A stretch of DNA of 64,000 bases from Fimenecus sp045613685 (GTDB taxonomy: Bacteria > Bacillota > Clostridia > Oscillospirales > Acutalibacteraceae). The stretch spans positions 1-64,000 of the forward strand of contig JAZLBL010000009.1 of NCBI GenBank assembly GCA_045613685.1. Direction: 5' to 3'. This document shows, piece by piece, positions 17,188 through 25,537 of this stretch. The stretch's first letter is position 1, and every line of letters begins with the position of its first letter. The notes under the pieces were generated by a model. The model was not told the origin of the DNA and did not search any database. It saw nothing but the letters and a program-made list of their open reading frames with translations. A program made the position numbers and the translations under genes.

Positions 17188-17949
17188 CTATGAAATTTTT
17201 AAACGAAGTCTTAATTTATCACTAATCATTGCGATAAATTCTGAATTTGTTGGCTTGCCACGTGTATTTTGAATGGTATATCCAAAATACGATGACAAAA
17301 CATCAACATCTCCCCTGTCCCAAGCAACTTCAATAGCATGACGAATTGCGCGTTCAACACGTGACGATGTGGTTGAATACATTTTTGCAACTGTCGGATA
17401 TAACACCTTTGTAACTGAGCTCATCATTTCACGGTCATTGATTGAAAGAACAATCGCTTCACGAAGATACTGATACCCTTTTATATGTGCAGGTACACCA
17501 ATCTGATGCATAATTTCACTGACGGTCATCTGTAAATCGGTTGTTTCTTGAAGTTTGCTCACATCTCCCTGAGATTTTGACCAACCTGTAAGCTGGTTTA
17601 TTCTTTGTGCTAACATTTGCACATCAAAAGGCTTTAAAAAGTAATAATCTGCACCTGCCTGTAAAAGTTCTTGCTCGAATCTTGGATTATCTGCGCTTGA
17701 CATTACCATCATAAGTGGTTTTGTTTCTTTTTCATTCAACTGATTGATTACACCCAATGCATCAATATTTGACATAAAGGCATCCATCACCACAACATCA
17801 ACATTTGCACTTTCAGCTCGTGAAAGAACCACTTTGCCATCCTTTGGCACAAGAATTACATCACACCCATAACTTCTCAACACATTTGTGCAGTTCTTAC
17901 CGAACTCGCTACCCTCACCCGTTAATAATACCTTTAAATTATTGCTCAT
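17188..17949 (-). CDS. spo0A: Sporulation master regulator Spo0A
   Basis: The 253-residue protein joins a receiver domain (1-120) to the Spo0A DNA-binding domain (about 145-253). Phospho-acceptor D56 (VVVMDAFM), S84/S85 and K106 (LKPF) are kept. The recognition helix STTSSRVERAIRHAIEVAW is nearly identical to that of Bacillus. The acidic Mg2+ pair that normally follows the first strand (DD) reads G11-E12 here, so phosphotransfer may be altered. Neighbours recN and spoIVB, common upstream of clostridial spo0A, are absent. A TGTCGAA 0A box and a 32-bp palindrome lie upstream; GGAGGG precedes the ATG. Confidence 0.96.
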   Translation of the reverse strand: MSNNLKVLLTGEGSEFGKNCTNVLRSYGCDVILVPKDGKVVLSRAESANVDVVVMDAFMSNIDALGVINQLNEKETKPLMMVMSSADNPRFEQELLQAGADYYFLKPFDVQMLAQRINQLTGWSKSQGDVSKLQETTDLQMTVSEIMHQIGVPAHIKGYQYLREAIVLSINDREMMSSVTKVLYPTVAKMYSTTSSRVERAIRHAIEVAWDRGDVDVLSSYFGYTIQNTRGKPTNSEFIAMISDKLRLRLKIS

Positions 17950-17997
17950 TTTAAAGCCCTCCGTTTTATTTTAAAATCGTTTCGATTTCTTATTTCT

Positions 17998-18029
17998 GCC
18001 ATATTTTACCATAAATGGTAAAATATGGC
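17998..18029. repeat. Perfect 15-bp inverted repeat in the spo0A leader
   Basis: GCCATATTTTACCAT and its exact complement are separated by only two bases. It lies 49 bases upstream of the spo0A ATG and downstream of the 0A box. It can be a dimeric operator or an RNA hairpin in the leader; no T run follows, so it is not a plain terminator. Confidence 0.85.
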
Positions 18030-18060
18030 AATAGAGAAATTTAAAAATATTTAAAAACTT

Positions 18061-18067
18061 TTCGACA
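18061..18067 (-). promoter_or_regulatory. 0A box upstream of spo0A
   Basis: The minus strand reads TGTCGAA, an exact match to the Spo0A recognition heptamer, 112 bases before the start codon, consistent with autoregulation. Confidence 0.65.
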
Positions 18068-18069
18068 TA

Positions 18070-18325
18070 TAACGAAACTTATCGAGTCTGCTCTAAAATG
18101 ATTGAATTAAATAAAATCCTGCAAAATCTAGGCTAAAAAGCATAAAAATATACAGTCAAAAACGAACTATGCTCTTTTACTTTGGTCTTTTTTTAACATT
18201 GATTTCAACTTTGATATTGTTGAAAACTTTGTTGAAAATGTTTAAAACTTTGATATTTCAAGGCTTTTGAAGATAAAACATTGGTATTTTTGTAAAGAAT
18301 TTTACTTTACAGAACAAATGAACAA
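18070..18325. other. AT-rich intergenic region upstream of spo0A
   Basis: No reading frame of note. It must hold the spo0A promoters. It contains repeated GTTGAAAA/ACTTTGAT motifs (18199-18265) and a weak GTAAAG/CTTTAC stem near 18291-18310. I could not fix a convincing sigma-H or sigma-A pair. Confidence 0.4.
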
Positions 18326-18362
18326 TAAAAAAACAGTGTATATACAACTGCATATACACTGT
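18326..18362 (-). terminator. Terminator of the MacA/MacB-like operon
   Basis: ACAGTGTATAT / ATATACACTGT stem with a minus-strand run of seven T. Confidence 0.88.
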
Positions 18363-18391
18363 AAATTATGAAGGATTTATTTCATTTTTGT

Positions 18392-19639
18392 TTAATCGCG
18401 ACGAAGTGCTTCGATTGGTGGCATTTTTGCCGCTCTTCTTGCGGGATAAACACCAAAGATTATACCTATTGCAGATGAGAAACCAACTGCAAGAGCAACT
18501 GTTGATGGCTCAACTGCTAATGGCACATCCATAATATATGACACAAATGCTGCCATAGCAACGCCTAACAACAAGCCGATTGTACCACCTATCAGACAAA
18601 GGATAATTGATTCTGTTAAGAATTGGAACATAATTGTTCCTGTTTTAGCGCCCAGTGCTTTTCTGATACCGATTTCGCGAGTACGCTCTGTTATGGATAC
18701 CAACATAATATTCATAACGCCGATACCACCAACTATGAGAGAAATTGCACTGACTGCTGCAATAAAGATAGTGAATACATTGATAACTGTATCGAGCAAG
18801 TCAATATATGTTGCCATATTTGTAACTGTGTAACAGTCTTTATCAAAATTATCGTGAAGTGAACGGATATAATTGATTGCCGCTGCACCGATACCGTCTA
18901 ATTGACCTTCATCAACCGCAGTAACATTAATCATTTCATATTTTTGTTGATTGGTACCATTAATCATTGATGCAACAGGAGCCGGCATAACAATCATACA
19001 GCTCATCATCTGCATTCCACCCATTGATGCAGTCATTGTATCCATTAAATCTTCAGTATCCATATTCATACTGGACATAATATCAACAACGCCAACAATC
19101 TTTATTGAGAATGTCAAATCATTTGCTGTGCAATAAACATATTCACCTACAACATCTTTTCGACCAAAGACCTGCAAGGCACTACCCACATCAATAACGC
19201 CAACATTCTTTTTTTCGTCATATTCTTCCTGAGTGAAAAATCTGCCATATATACAAGGGGTTTGCATAATATTCTGCATATCGGTATTACCACCGATACC
19301 CATTAAGAAACCATTCATATCATTTGCAGACATCTGACACATTGCCATTGTCTGCATTGATGCATATTGCACACCATCAAGTTTTTTGATTGCCTTTATA
19401 TCAGCATCAGTGAAATAGTCATCATCACTTGCTGTTTTGGTATTAACGGTTAAAGATATTGCACTGTTACCCATATCACGAATCATACCGACAATATAAT
19501 CGCGGCCACCATTACCAACTGTAATGATAGAAATAACAGAAGCAACACCGATAATAATACCCAACATTGTTAGCAATGAGCGTAACAGATTTGTTCTGAT
19601 ACTGAAAACGGCAATTCTTATGTTTTCTTTAATATTCAA
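18392..19639 (-). CDS. MacB/FtsX-type ABC transporter permease
   Basis: The 415-residue permease has the MacB layout: membrane helix 1 (about 22-42), a large extracellular domain (45-285), then three C-terminal helices with VGGIGVMNIMLVSITERTREIGIRKALGA and the ending PARRAAKMPPIEALRRD. It has no ATPase domain and no ATPase gene lies next to it. The outside domain is strikingly Met-rich: 12 Met in 188-225 and eight in 95-125. The start is a TTG (19639) with GGGGTG upstream; no ATG fits the conserved N terminus. It follows the adaptor gene by 14 bases. Confidence 0.88.
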   Translation of the reverse strand: MNIKENIRIAVFSIRTNLLRSLLTMLGIIIGVASVISIITVGNGGRDYIVGMIRDMGNSAISLTVNTKTASDDDYFTDADIKAIKKLDGVQYASMQTMAMCQMSANDMNGFLMGIGGNTDMQNIMQTPCIYGRFFTQEEYDEKKNVGVIDVGSALQVFGRKDVVGEYVYCTANDLTFSIKIVGVVDIMSSMNMDTEDLMDTMTASMGGMQMMSCMIVMPAPVASMINGTNQQKYEMINVTAVDEGQLDGIGAAAINYIRSLHDNFDKDCYTVTNMATYIDLLDTVINVFTIFIAAVSAISLIVGGIGVMNIMLVSITERTREIGIRKALGAKTGTIMFQFLTESIILCLIGGTIGLLLGVAMAAFVSYIMDVPLAVEPSTVALAVGFSSAIGIIFGVYPARRAAKMPPIEALRRD

Positions 19640-19653
19640 AGTTTACACCCCAC

Positions 19654-21231
19654 TTATGAAGTTTTCTCTTTGACATTTGTGCCGTCTTCCATTTTAGGGT
19701 CAGGACTCTTGAGCAACATTTCGTTTTCTTGAAGACCGTCAATAATCTGATAACTTGTGTCATCAAGCGTACCCTTTGTGATTTCTCGTTTTACTGCAAC
19801 GCCTTCTTCACTATCAAACACGAATACATAATATTTTCCGTTTTCATATAATACACATTCAACAGGTGCTTTGAGCACATTTTCAACTGTTGCAAGTTTA
19901 ATCTTGATGTCAACATCAAATCCGATAACGATTTTTTCGTCAGGATTTTTGATTTTAACTTTAACTATTGCACCACTTGCCCCTGTGCCTGTGCCCATAA
20001 GTGAGCCAAGATTAATTCCACCTGACTCAACTGCTGTTGCGCCTACATAAATAATTTCACCTTCATATTGACTATCAAGGCTTGTAACAACAGCTTCCAT
20101 ACCAACTTTGATTTTAAGAAGGTCTGATTTGCCAACTGTAACTGACACAATCATATCATCATAACTTTCAAGTGTGATGCCTGTGCCTGTTGGTGTTGTT
20201 TCTGCACTACCAATCAACGAATTAATCATATCAGTTGTATTTGCATCAATACCTGATGTGCCTAACAATGCTGAGATATCAAGTGTTGAAGAATTTGTTG
20301 ACACAACTGGAACAAACTTTTCGCCTGCTTTGACATTAACAACAGTTACAATGCCATCATTTTTAGCATACCAACCGTTTTTCATTTCGTCATAGATTTT
20401 TTTGATATTTTTATATGTGATTTCTTTTGTATCTGCAACTTTCTTGAGAGTTTCAAGCATTGAATCATTATCAGTTGTGCTTACAACTGCGTTTTCTGCC
20501 TGAAGTGATGAAAGCTCAGAATTAAGCTGTGCTAATTCAAGATTTTTCTGCATTAATTCTTCTGATTTTGAGTTATCAGTTGAAGCAACAGGCACTTTTG
20601 TAGATGATGCAGATGCAATAAATGCGTCGATTTCTTCTTGAGTTGCACCATTTTGTGCCATCTGCATTGCAATAGCATCAATTTGCTCTTGTGGAATACC
20701 TGTCATTTCTGTAACAGGCTCATTGTTTTCAATTTCTTTTTCGAGTTTTGCAATTTCGTTTTTCTTCGCAGCAATTTCAGCGTTCTTTTTATCAATTTCG
20801 CTTGCAAGTTCAACCTTGCGTTTTGAATTGCTATCCGCTGACTGCTTTGCATCGTTATATTCTTTTAATGCTTTATCATAATCTTTTTTAGCACTGTCAA
20901 GATATTTCGACGCACCTGAAACATTGAATGTTGCAAGTTTATCGCCTTTATTAACCTTATCGCCAACATTCGCAAACACTTCTTCAACTGTTACGCCTTC
21001 AATAGCAACAAAGTTTTCAGTAACACCTGATTCCACCTTGCCAACAACATCAAGTGAATCAATGATTGTGCCATAAGCCACTTTTGTCATTTCATATTCT
21101 TCTGGTGGTTCTGGTTTGAAGTTTGAATAAAGAACATAGGACACCAAAAGCACCATAAACACAACAAATGAAATGATACCTATTTTTGCTTTCGTACTTT
21201 TTTTCTTGAAATTTTTAAGCAAAGAAATCAC
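19654..21231 (-). CDS. HlyD/MacA-type efflux adaptor protein
   Basis: The 525-residue membrane fusion protein has an N-terminal membrane helix (about 17-36), a biotinyl-lipoyl half motif (VEEVFANVGDKVNKGDKLATFN), a long coiled coil (about 105-280, including KRKVELASEIDKKNAEIAAKKNEIAKLEKEIE), the second lipoyl half (YAKNDGIVTVVNVKAGEKFVPV) and beta-barrel and proximal domains. In Gram-positives such adaptors work with MacB-like permeases in peptide or drug export. The start is GTG at 21231 with AGGAAAG upstream. It is first of a two-gene operon with the permease. Confidence 0.87.
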   Translation of the reverse strand: MISLLKNFKKKSTKAKIGIISFVVFMVLLVSYVLYSNFKPEPPEEYEMTKVAYGTIIDSLDVVGKVESGVTENFVAIEGVTVEEVFANVGDKVNKGDKLATFNVSGASKYLDSAKKDYDKALKEYNDAKQSADSNSKRKVELASEIDKKNAEIAAKKNEIAKLEKEIENNEPVTEMTGIPQEQIDAIAMQMAQNGATQEEIDAFIASASSTKVPVASTDNSKSEELMQKNLELAQLNSELSSLQAENAVVSTTDNDSMLETLKKVADTKEITYKNIKKIYDEMKNGWYAKNDGIVTVVNVKAGEKFVPVVSTNSSTLDISALLGTSGIDANTTDMINSLIGSAETTPTGTGITLESYDDMIVSVTVGKSDLLKIKVGMEAVVTSLDSQYEGEIIYVGATAVESGGINLGSLMGTGTGASGAIVKVKIKNPDEKIVIGFDVDIKIKLATVENVLKAPVECVLYENGKYYVFVFDSEEGVAVKREITKGTLDDTSYQIIDGLQENEMLLKSPDPKMEDGTNVKEKTS

Positions 21232-21350
21232 ACTTTCCTATTTTAATATAAAAATATTCTACTACAAATTACTGAAAATTCCAATATATTATTTGTAAAA
21301 AAATTGTAAACTTGCATTTATTTTCCACATATATTTATCAGGTGATAAAT

Positions 21351-21833
21351 ATGTTCAAAAAAATATTGTTAATATTAATATTTATTTTACTTATTCTTCT
21401 TTGTGGTTGTTCACAAGAGAGTAAATTCGGATTAGAACAATTCACAAGCAGAATAAATACCCAATTTGATTATAGTCTTAACACCGCTGACTTTATTCTT
21501 CATATTGATGAAAATGAGAATAATTTTTTATTATGTGAATTAAATTCTTCATTTATTACCCTTTCATTAGATAACAACAACGATATTAAAGGAATATCAT
21601 TACTTTCAACTGACTCGCAAGATGTTGTAAATACTCTTGATTTCTTTTGTAATATGTGTTGTGTTTTTACAAGCAACGATTATGACACACAAAAGTCAAT
21701 ATTGGAAAGTTGTCAGATTAATACGGACACAATAAAATTTGCCGACAGTAACAATGTCATTACCGTCGGCAAATATAAATATACAGTTGTTTGTAACCAG
21801 TATTCTGTTACACTTTTCTGCGATAGAGTTTAA
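21351..21833 (+). CDS. Small predicted lipoprotein (unknown)
   Basis: The 160-residue protein starts MFKKILLILIFILLILLCGC, a signal peptide with lipobox LLCGC (Cys 20), so it would be lipid-anchored outside the membrane. The mature part has no family I recognise and contains paired cysteines (FFCNMCCVF). The start at 21351 has AGGTGAT upstream; the frame is open for 13 more codons. Its 3' end codes through a strong inverted repeat (21741-21774) that probably also ends the convergent cysS transcript. Confidence 0.7.
   Translation: MFKKILLILIFILLILLCGCSQESKFGLEQFTSRINTQFDYSLNTADFILHIDENENNFLLCELNSSFITLSLDNNNDIKGISLLSTDSQDVVNTLDFFCNMCCVFTSNDYDTQKSILESCQINTDTIKFADSNNVITVGKYKYTVVCNQYSVTLFCDRV
21741..21774 (-). 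terminator. Stem-loop inside the lipoprotein gene, likely cysS terminator
   Basis: TTTGCCGAC.GTAA / TTAC.GTCGGCAAA pairs over 13 bases; on the minus strand AAATTTTATT follows. It lies about 90 bases past the cysS stop and inside the opposite gene. Confidence 0.55.
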
Positions 21834-21862
21834 TAACCTCTTATCAAATTAGCCACTGAGAA

Positions 21863-23263
21863 TTATTCGCGGTGCCATTTTACGCCTTGTGGAGTATCTT
21901 CAAGAACAATGCCCTGTGCTTTGAGCTCGTCACGAATTCTGTCTGCTTCTGCCCAGTTTCTATCTTTACGAGCCTGAGTACGAGCTTCGATAAGTTTTTC
22001 GATTTCGTCATCAAGACTTTCTGTTTTTCTGTTATAAACAAGACCTAACACGCCTGTGAGCTCATCAAAAAGAGTTGTTGCTGTTTCAACAAGTTCTTTT
22101 GATGGTGCATCTGTAATAACTGTTGTGTTGATATCTTTAACAAGTTCAAAAATTGCTGTGATAGCATCTGCTGTGTTAAGGTCATCATCCATCGCAGCAA
22201 TGAACTGGTCTTTACGAGAAAGAAGTTTTGCTTTGATTTCGTCTGCGTTTTCTGGAAGAGTATCCACTGCATTCTTCATTGCAAAGTCAAGACTTTCACG
22301 GCAGTTATAAAGACGAACGAGAGATGCTTTGCACTGTTCGATAATATCAACGCTATAGTTGATTGGACTTCTATAATGCGAAGAAATCAAGAAATAACGG
22401 ATTGGCTCATAACCATATTCATTAGCAACATCACGAACTGTGAAGAAGTTGTTAAGTGATTTTGACATTTTAACATTGTCAACGCTGATAAATCCGTTAT
22501 GCATCCAATAATTTGCAAAAGGAACACCATTGCAGCATTCGCTCTGTGCGATTTCGTTTTCGTGGTGTGGGAAAACAAGGTCCTGACCACCGCAGTGAAT
22601 ATCAATTGTTTCACCTAAATATCTTCTAACCATTGCAGAGGATTCAATATGCCATCCCGGTCTGCCGTGTCCCCAAGGTGATTCCCAATATGGTTCACCT
22701 GGTTTTGCACTCTTCCAGAGAGCGAAATCCATTGGTTCGTGTTTCACTTCTTCAACATTGATTCTTGCACCTGCTTCAAGGTCTTCAAGTGGTTGATGTG
22801 AAAGTTTGCCATATTCGTCGAACTTTTTAGGACTGAAATAAACATCCCCATTATCTACTGCATAAGCATATCCTTTTTCAATAAGAGTGCTTACGATATT
22901 AATGATTTCATCGATATTCTCAGTTGCTTTTGGGTGTGTTGTTGCTTCACGCACATTCATACCCTTTGCATCAACCCAGAATTCTTCGATATATTTTTCT
23001 GAAACAGTTTTATAATCTGTTCCTTCTTCATTTGCGCGACGAATAATTTTATCGTCAATATCAGTAAAGTTCTGAACGAAATTCACTTTGTATCCACGAT
23101 ATTCCATATATCTTCTGAATGTATCGAATACGCAAAGTGGACGAGCATTACCGATATGGATAAAGTTATATACTGTTGGGCCACAAGCATATACCTTCAA
23201 TTCGTTTGGTGTTATTGTTTTGATTTCTTCTTTTCTTCTTGTGAGAGTATTAAAAACCTTCAT
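21863..23263 (-). CDS. cysS: Cysteinyl-tRNA synthetase
   Basis: The class I synthetase of 466 residues has ACGPTVYNFIHIGNARP (zinc Cys and HIGH-like motif), the zinc-region GWHIESSAM and GGQDLVFPHHENEIAQ, and KMSKS. The C-terminal helical and anticodon part ends RIRDELKAQGIVLEDTPQGVKWHR. The start is the ATG at 23263 with AGGTGAG located in the end of cysE; the stop of cysE is one base away. It is co-transcribed with cysE under the Cys T-box. Confidence 0.96.
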   Translation of the reverse strand: MKVFNTLTRRKEEIKTITPNELKVYACGPTVYNFIHIGNARPLCVFDTFRRYMEYRGYKVNFVQNFTDIDDKIIRRANEEGTDYKTVSEKYIEEFWVDAKGMNVREATTHPKATENIDEIINIVSTLIEKGYAYAVDNGDVYFSPKKFDEYGKLSHQPLEDLEAGARINVEEVKHEPMDFALWKSAKPGEPYWESPWGHGRPGWHIESSAMVRRYLGETIDIHCGGQDLVFPHHENEIAQSECCNGVPFANYWMHNGFISVDNVKMSKSLNNFFTVRDVANEYGYEPIRYFLISSHYRSPINYSVDIIEQCKASLVRLYNCRESLDFAMKNAVDTLPENADEIKAKLLSRKDQFIAAMDDDLNTADAITAIFELVKDINTTVITDAPSKELVETATTLFDELTGVLGLVYNRKTESLDDEIEKLIEARTQARKDRNWAEADRIRDELKAQGIVLEDTPQGVKWHRE

Positions 23264-23264
23264 A

Positions 23265-23915
23265 TTACTCACCTTTTTCTTCCTTTTCTTTATATTTTGC
23301 AAGTTCTCTTTCTAACTTATCAATTTTTGCATTAAGTCTGCAGAACTCCTGTGAAACAGGGTCAGGGATATGCACTTGGTCAAGATTATCAACACGTTTA
23401 CCGTTTCTTTTGATAACTCTCGCCGGCACACCAACTGCAGTTGAGTTTTCAGGAATTTCATCAAGGACAACTGCACCTGATGCAATATTTGAATTGTCCC
23501 CAACCTTTAATGGTCCTAAAACCTTTGCACCTGAGCCAATCATAACTCCGTTGCCGATAGTTGGATGGCGCTTACCTGTGTCTTTACCTGTACCACCCAA
23601 AGTAACACCCTGATAAATTGTAACATCATCACCGATTTCAGCAGTTTCACCTATTACAACCCCTGTGCCATGGTCGATAAAAAATCTTCTGCCGATTGTA
23701 GCACCTGGGTGAATTTCAATATTAGTCTTTTTTACAGCGTGTTGAGATATTGCACGAGCAATGAATCTCATTTTGTGACGAAAAAACCAGTTTGCAACTC
23801 GATACATTCTTATGGCTTTAAGCCCCGGATATAAGAAAAGAATTTCAAGAATGCCTGTTGCAGCAGGGTCACGCTCTTTGACTGTCTGAATATCTTCAAT
23901 TAGTCTTTTAAGCAA
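23265..23915 (-). CDS. cysE: Serine O-acetyltransferase
   Basis: The 216-residue protein is a left-handed beta-helix acetyltransferase. The N-terminal helical part (KRLIEDIQTVKERDPAATGILEILFLYPGLKAIRMYRVANWF) precedes hexapeptide repeats including IHPGATIGRRFFIDHGTGVVIGETAEIGDDVTIYQGVTLGGTG. It makes O-acetylserine from serine and acetyl-CoA. I set the start at TTG 23915, seven bases after GGAGG. The frame stays open to 24068, but those 51 codons are T-box leader RNA, not protein. CysE and CysRS share one Cys-sensing switch. Confidence 0.93.
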   Translation of the reverse strand: MLKRLIEDIQTVKERDPAATGILEILFLYPGLKAIRMYRVANWFFRHKMRFIARAISQHAVKKTNIEIHPGATIGRRFFIDHGTGVVIGETAEIGDDVTIYQGVTLGGTGKDTGKRHPTIGNGVMIGSGAKVLGPLKVGDNSNIASGAVVLDEIPENSTAVGVPARVIKRNGKRVDNLDQVHIPDPVSQEFCRLNAKIDKLERELAKYKEKEEKGE

Positions 23916-23925
23916 ATATATTCCT

Positions 23926-24162
23926 CCAAATAAAAAATAAAGCCTCCGTTTGCGCAATGCAAACGAAGGCGAATAATCGCGGTTCCACTTCGATTTATAA
24001 CTTTCATAGTTTATAACGCAACCACACGAGTGTGTATTTCCCCACACTGACTCACGAATGCACTTCACAAAAGCTTTTTAAAATGGGCTTTCAGCCGGTG
24101 ACCCATAATCTCTGATAAAAACACTATTGCTACTCTTTTCGGTCATAGTCTTTACAATATTA
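23926..24162 (-). promoter_or_regulatory. T-box leader of cysE-cysS (Cys)
   Basis: The minus strand shows the stem I start GACCGAAAAGAGTAGCAA, the specifier UGC (24060-24062) in GAAGTGCATTC, the T-box bulge AAGTGGAACCGCGA near 23976-23989, and a terminator GCC.CCGTTTGC / GCAAACG.AGGC (23942-23968 region) with TTTATTTTTT. The specifier fits cysteine, matching both downstream genes. Confidence 0.94.
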
Positions 24163-24168
24163 TATGGA

Positions 24169-24197
24169 ATTATATCACAAAGATTTACAAAATGCAA
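24169..24197 (-). promoter_or_regulatory. Promoter of the cysE-cysS T-box transcript
   Basis: TTGCAT (24192-24197) and TATAAT (24169-24174), minus strand, spacer 17. Confidence 0.8.
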
Positions 24198-24211
24198 GAT
24201 TTTATGAAAAC

Positions 24212-25537
24212 TTATACCACTTCACCTGTTAACTCACCATCAATAACATTCATAACTTCAACTTCGATAATATCACCATCGTCAAGTTCATATCCACAAG
24301 TGAAATAAATGAGTGTATCAATTTCAGGAGCATCCATTGTTGTTCTGCCATAATATGAATCGCTATAAGAATCATAGCCCTCAACTATTGTAGGCAAGAT
24401 TTTACCCACAAGACTTTCGTTGAGTTCATCAAGAATTACATTTTGTCTTTCATTGATAATATCTGCACGTTCTGCACGGATTTCAAAATCTATCATTCCA
24501 TCAAGTTTAGAAGCAGGTGTACCCTCTTCTTCTGAATAAGCAAAGCAACCCATTCTTTCGAAACGCATTTCTTCAACAAATTCGCAAAGTTCATTGAATT
24601 CTTCTTCAGTTTCACCAGGGAAACCTGCAATAAATGTTGTGCGAATTGTAACGTCATCAATTTTCTCACGAATTTTGGTCATAAGCTCTGTGAGAGTTTC
24701 GCGGTCGCCGTGACGATTCATTCTTTTAAGCACATTTTTATTACAATGTTGCAATGGAATATCCATATATTTAACGATTTTTTCATTATTTGCGATTTCG
24801 TCAATAAGTGCATCGTCAATTCTTTCAGGATAAAGATATAAAAGTCTAATCCATTCTATGCCATCAACATTTGATAATGCTTTAAGCAATGGCACAAGTG
24901 CATTTTTGCCATATAAATCTTCACCATAACGAGTTGTATCCTGAGCCACAACAACAAGCTCTTTAACACCTTTTTCGGCTAAATCGCGAGCTTCGGCAAT
25001 AATACTTTCACTCGGTCTGCTTCTGAATGGGCCACGAATTGACGGAATTGCGCAGTATGTGCAATGATTTGAGCAGCCTTCGGCAATTTTAAGATATGCA
25101 GAATAAGGTGGAGTTGTGAGTAAACGGTCGCCTTCAATTTTAAGATTTTCTTTTGGTGGAAAGCTCTCTGCTTTTTCGCCATCAAGCATCTTATGACAGA
25201 TTTCGCAGATATCTTCATTTGCACCGATACCGATTACACCATCAACTTCTGGAATTTCGTTGAAAATTTCACTCTGATAACGCTGGGCAAGGCAACCTGT
25301 AACCAAAACCTTGATTTCAGGGTAATCTTCTTTATATGAAATCATATCGAGAATATTTTCGATTGATTCTTTTTTTGCATCTTCAATGAATCCACAAGTG
25401 TTCACAATAATCAAATCTGCTTCTAATGGGTCGCTGACAAAATCAAAACCATCTTTTTGAAGTTTTGAGAGCATTATTTCAGCGTCAACCTGATTTTTGG
25501 GACAACCTAGGGAAATCATACCGATTTTTTTATTCAT
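24212..25537 (-). CDS. rimO: Ribosomal protein S12 methylthiotransferase RimO
   Basis: The radical-SAM methylthiotransferase of 441 residues has an N-terminal UPF0004 domain with three cluster Cys (SLGCPKN, NTCGFI, TGCLAQ), the radical SAM motif CSNHCTYC (preceded by KIAEG) and a C-terminal TRAM domain (LVGKILPTIVEGYD...). It adds a methylthio group to Asp of S12; DAEIMLS and the IRGPFRSRP stretch favour RimO over MiaB. The start at 25537 overlaps the end of recX by eight bases with GGAGAAG inside recX, so translation is coupled. Confidence 0.93.
   Translation of the reverse strand: MNKKIGMISLGCPKNQVDAEIMLSKLQKDGFDFVSDPLEADLIIVNTCGFIEDAKKESIENILDMISYKEDYPEIKVLVTGCLAQRYQSEIFNEIPEVDGVIGIGANEDICEICHKMLDGEKAESFPPKENLKIEGDRLLTTPPYSAYLKIAEGCSNHCTYCAIPSIRGPFRSRPSESIIAEARDLAEKGVKELVVVAQDTTRYGEDLYGKNALVPLLKALSNVDGIEWIRLLYLYPERIDDALIDEIANNEKIVKYMDIPLQHCNKNVLKRMNRHGDRETLTELMTKIREKIDDVTIRTTFIAGFPGETEEEFNELCEFVEEMRFERMGCFAYSEEEGTPASKLDGMIDFEIRAERADIINERQNVILDELNESLVGKILPTIVEGYDSYSDSYYGRTTMDAPEIDTLIYFTCGYELDDGDIIEVEVMNVIDGELTGEVV

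Noticed and set aside
23916..24068. N-terminal extension of CysE (51 codons)
   Set aside because: This DNA is the 3' part of the Cys T-box with the terminator; a TTG with GGAGG at 23915 gives the normal CysE length.
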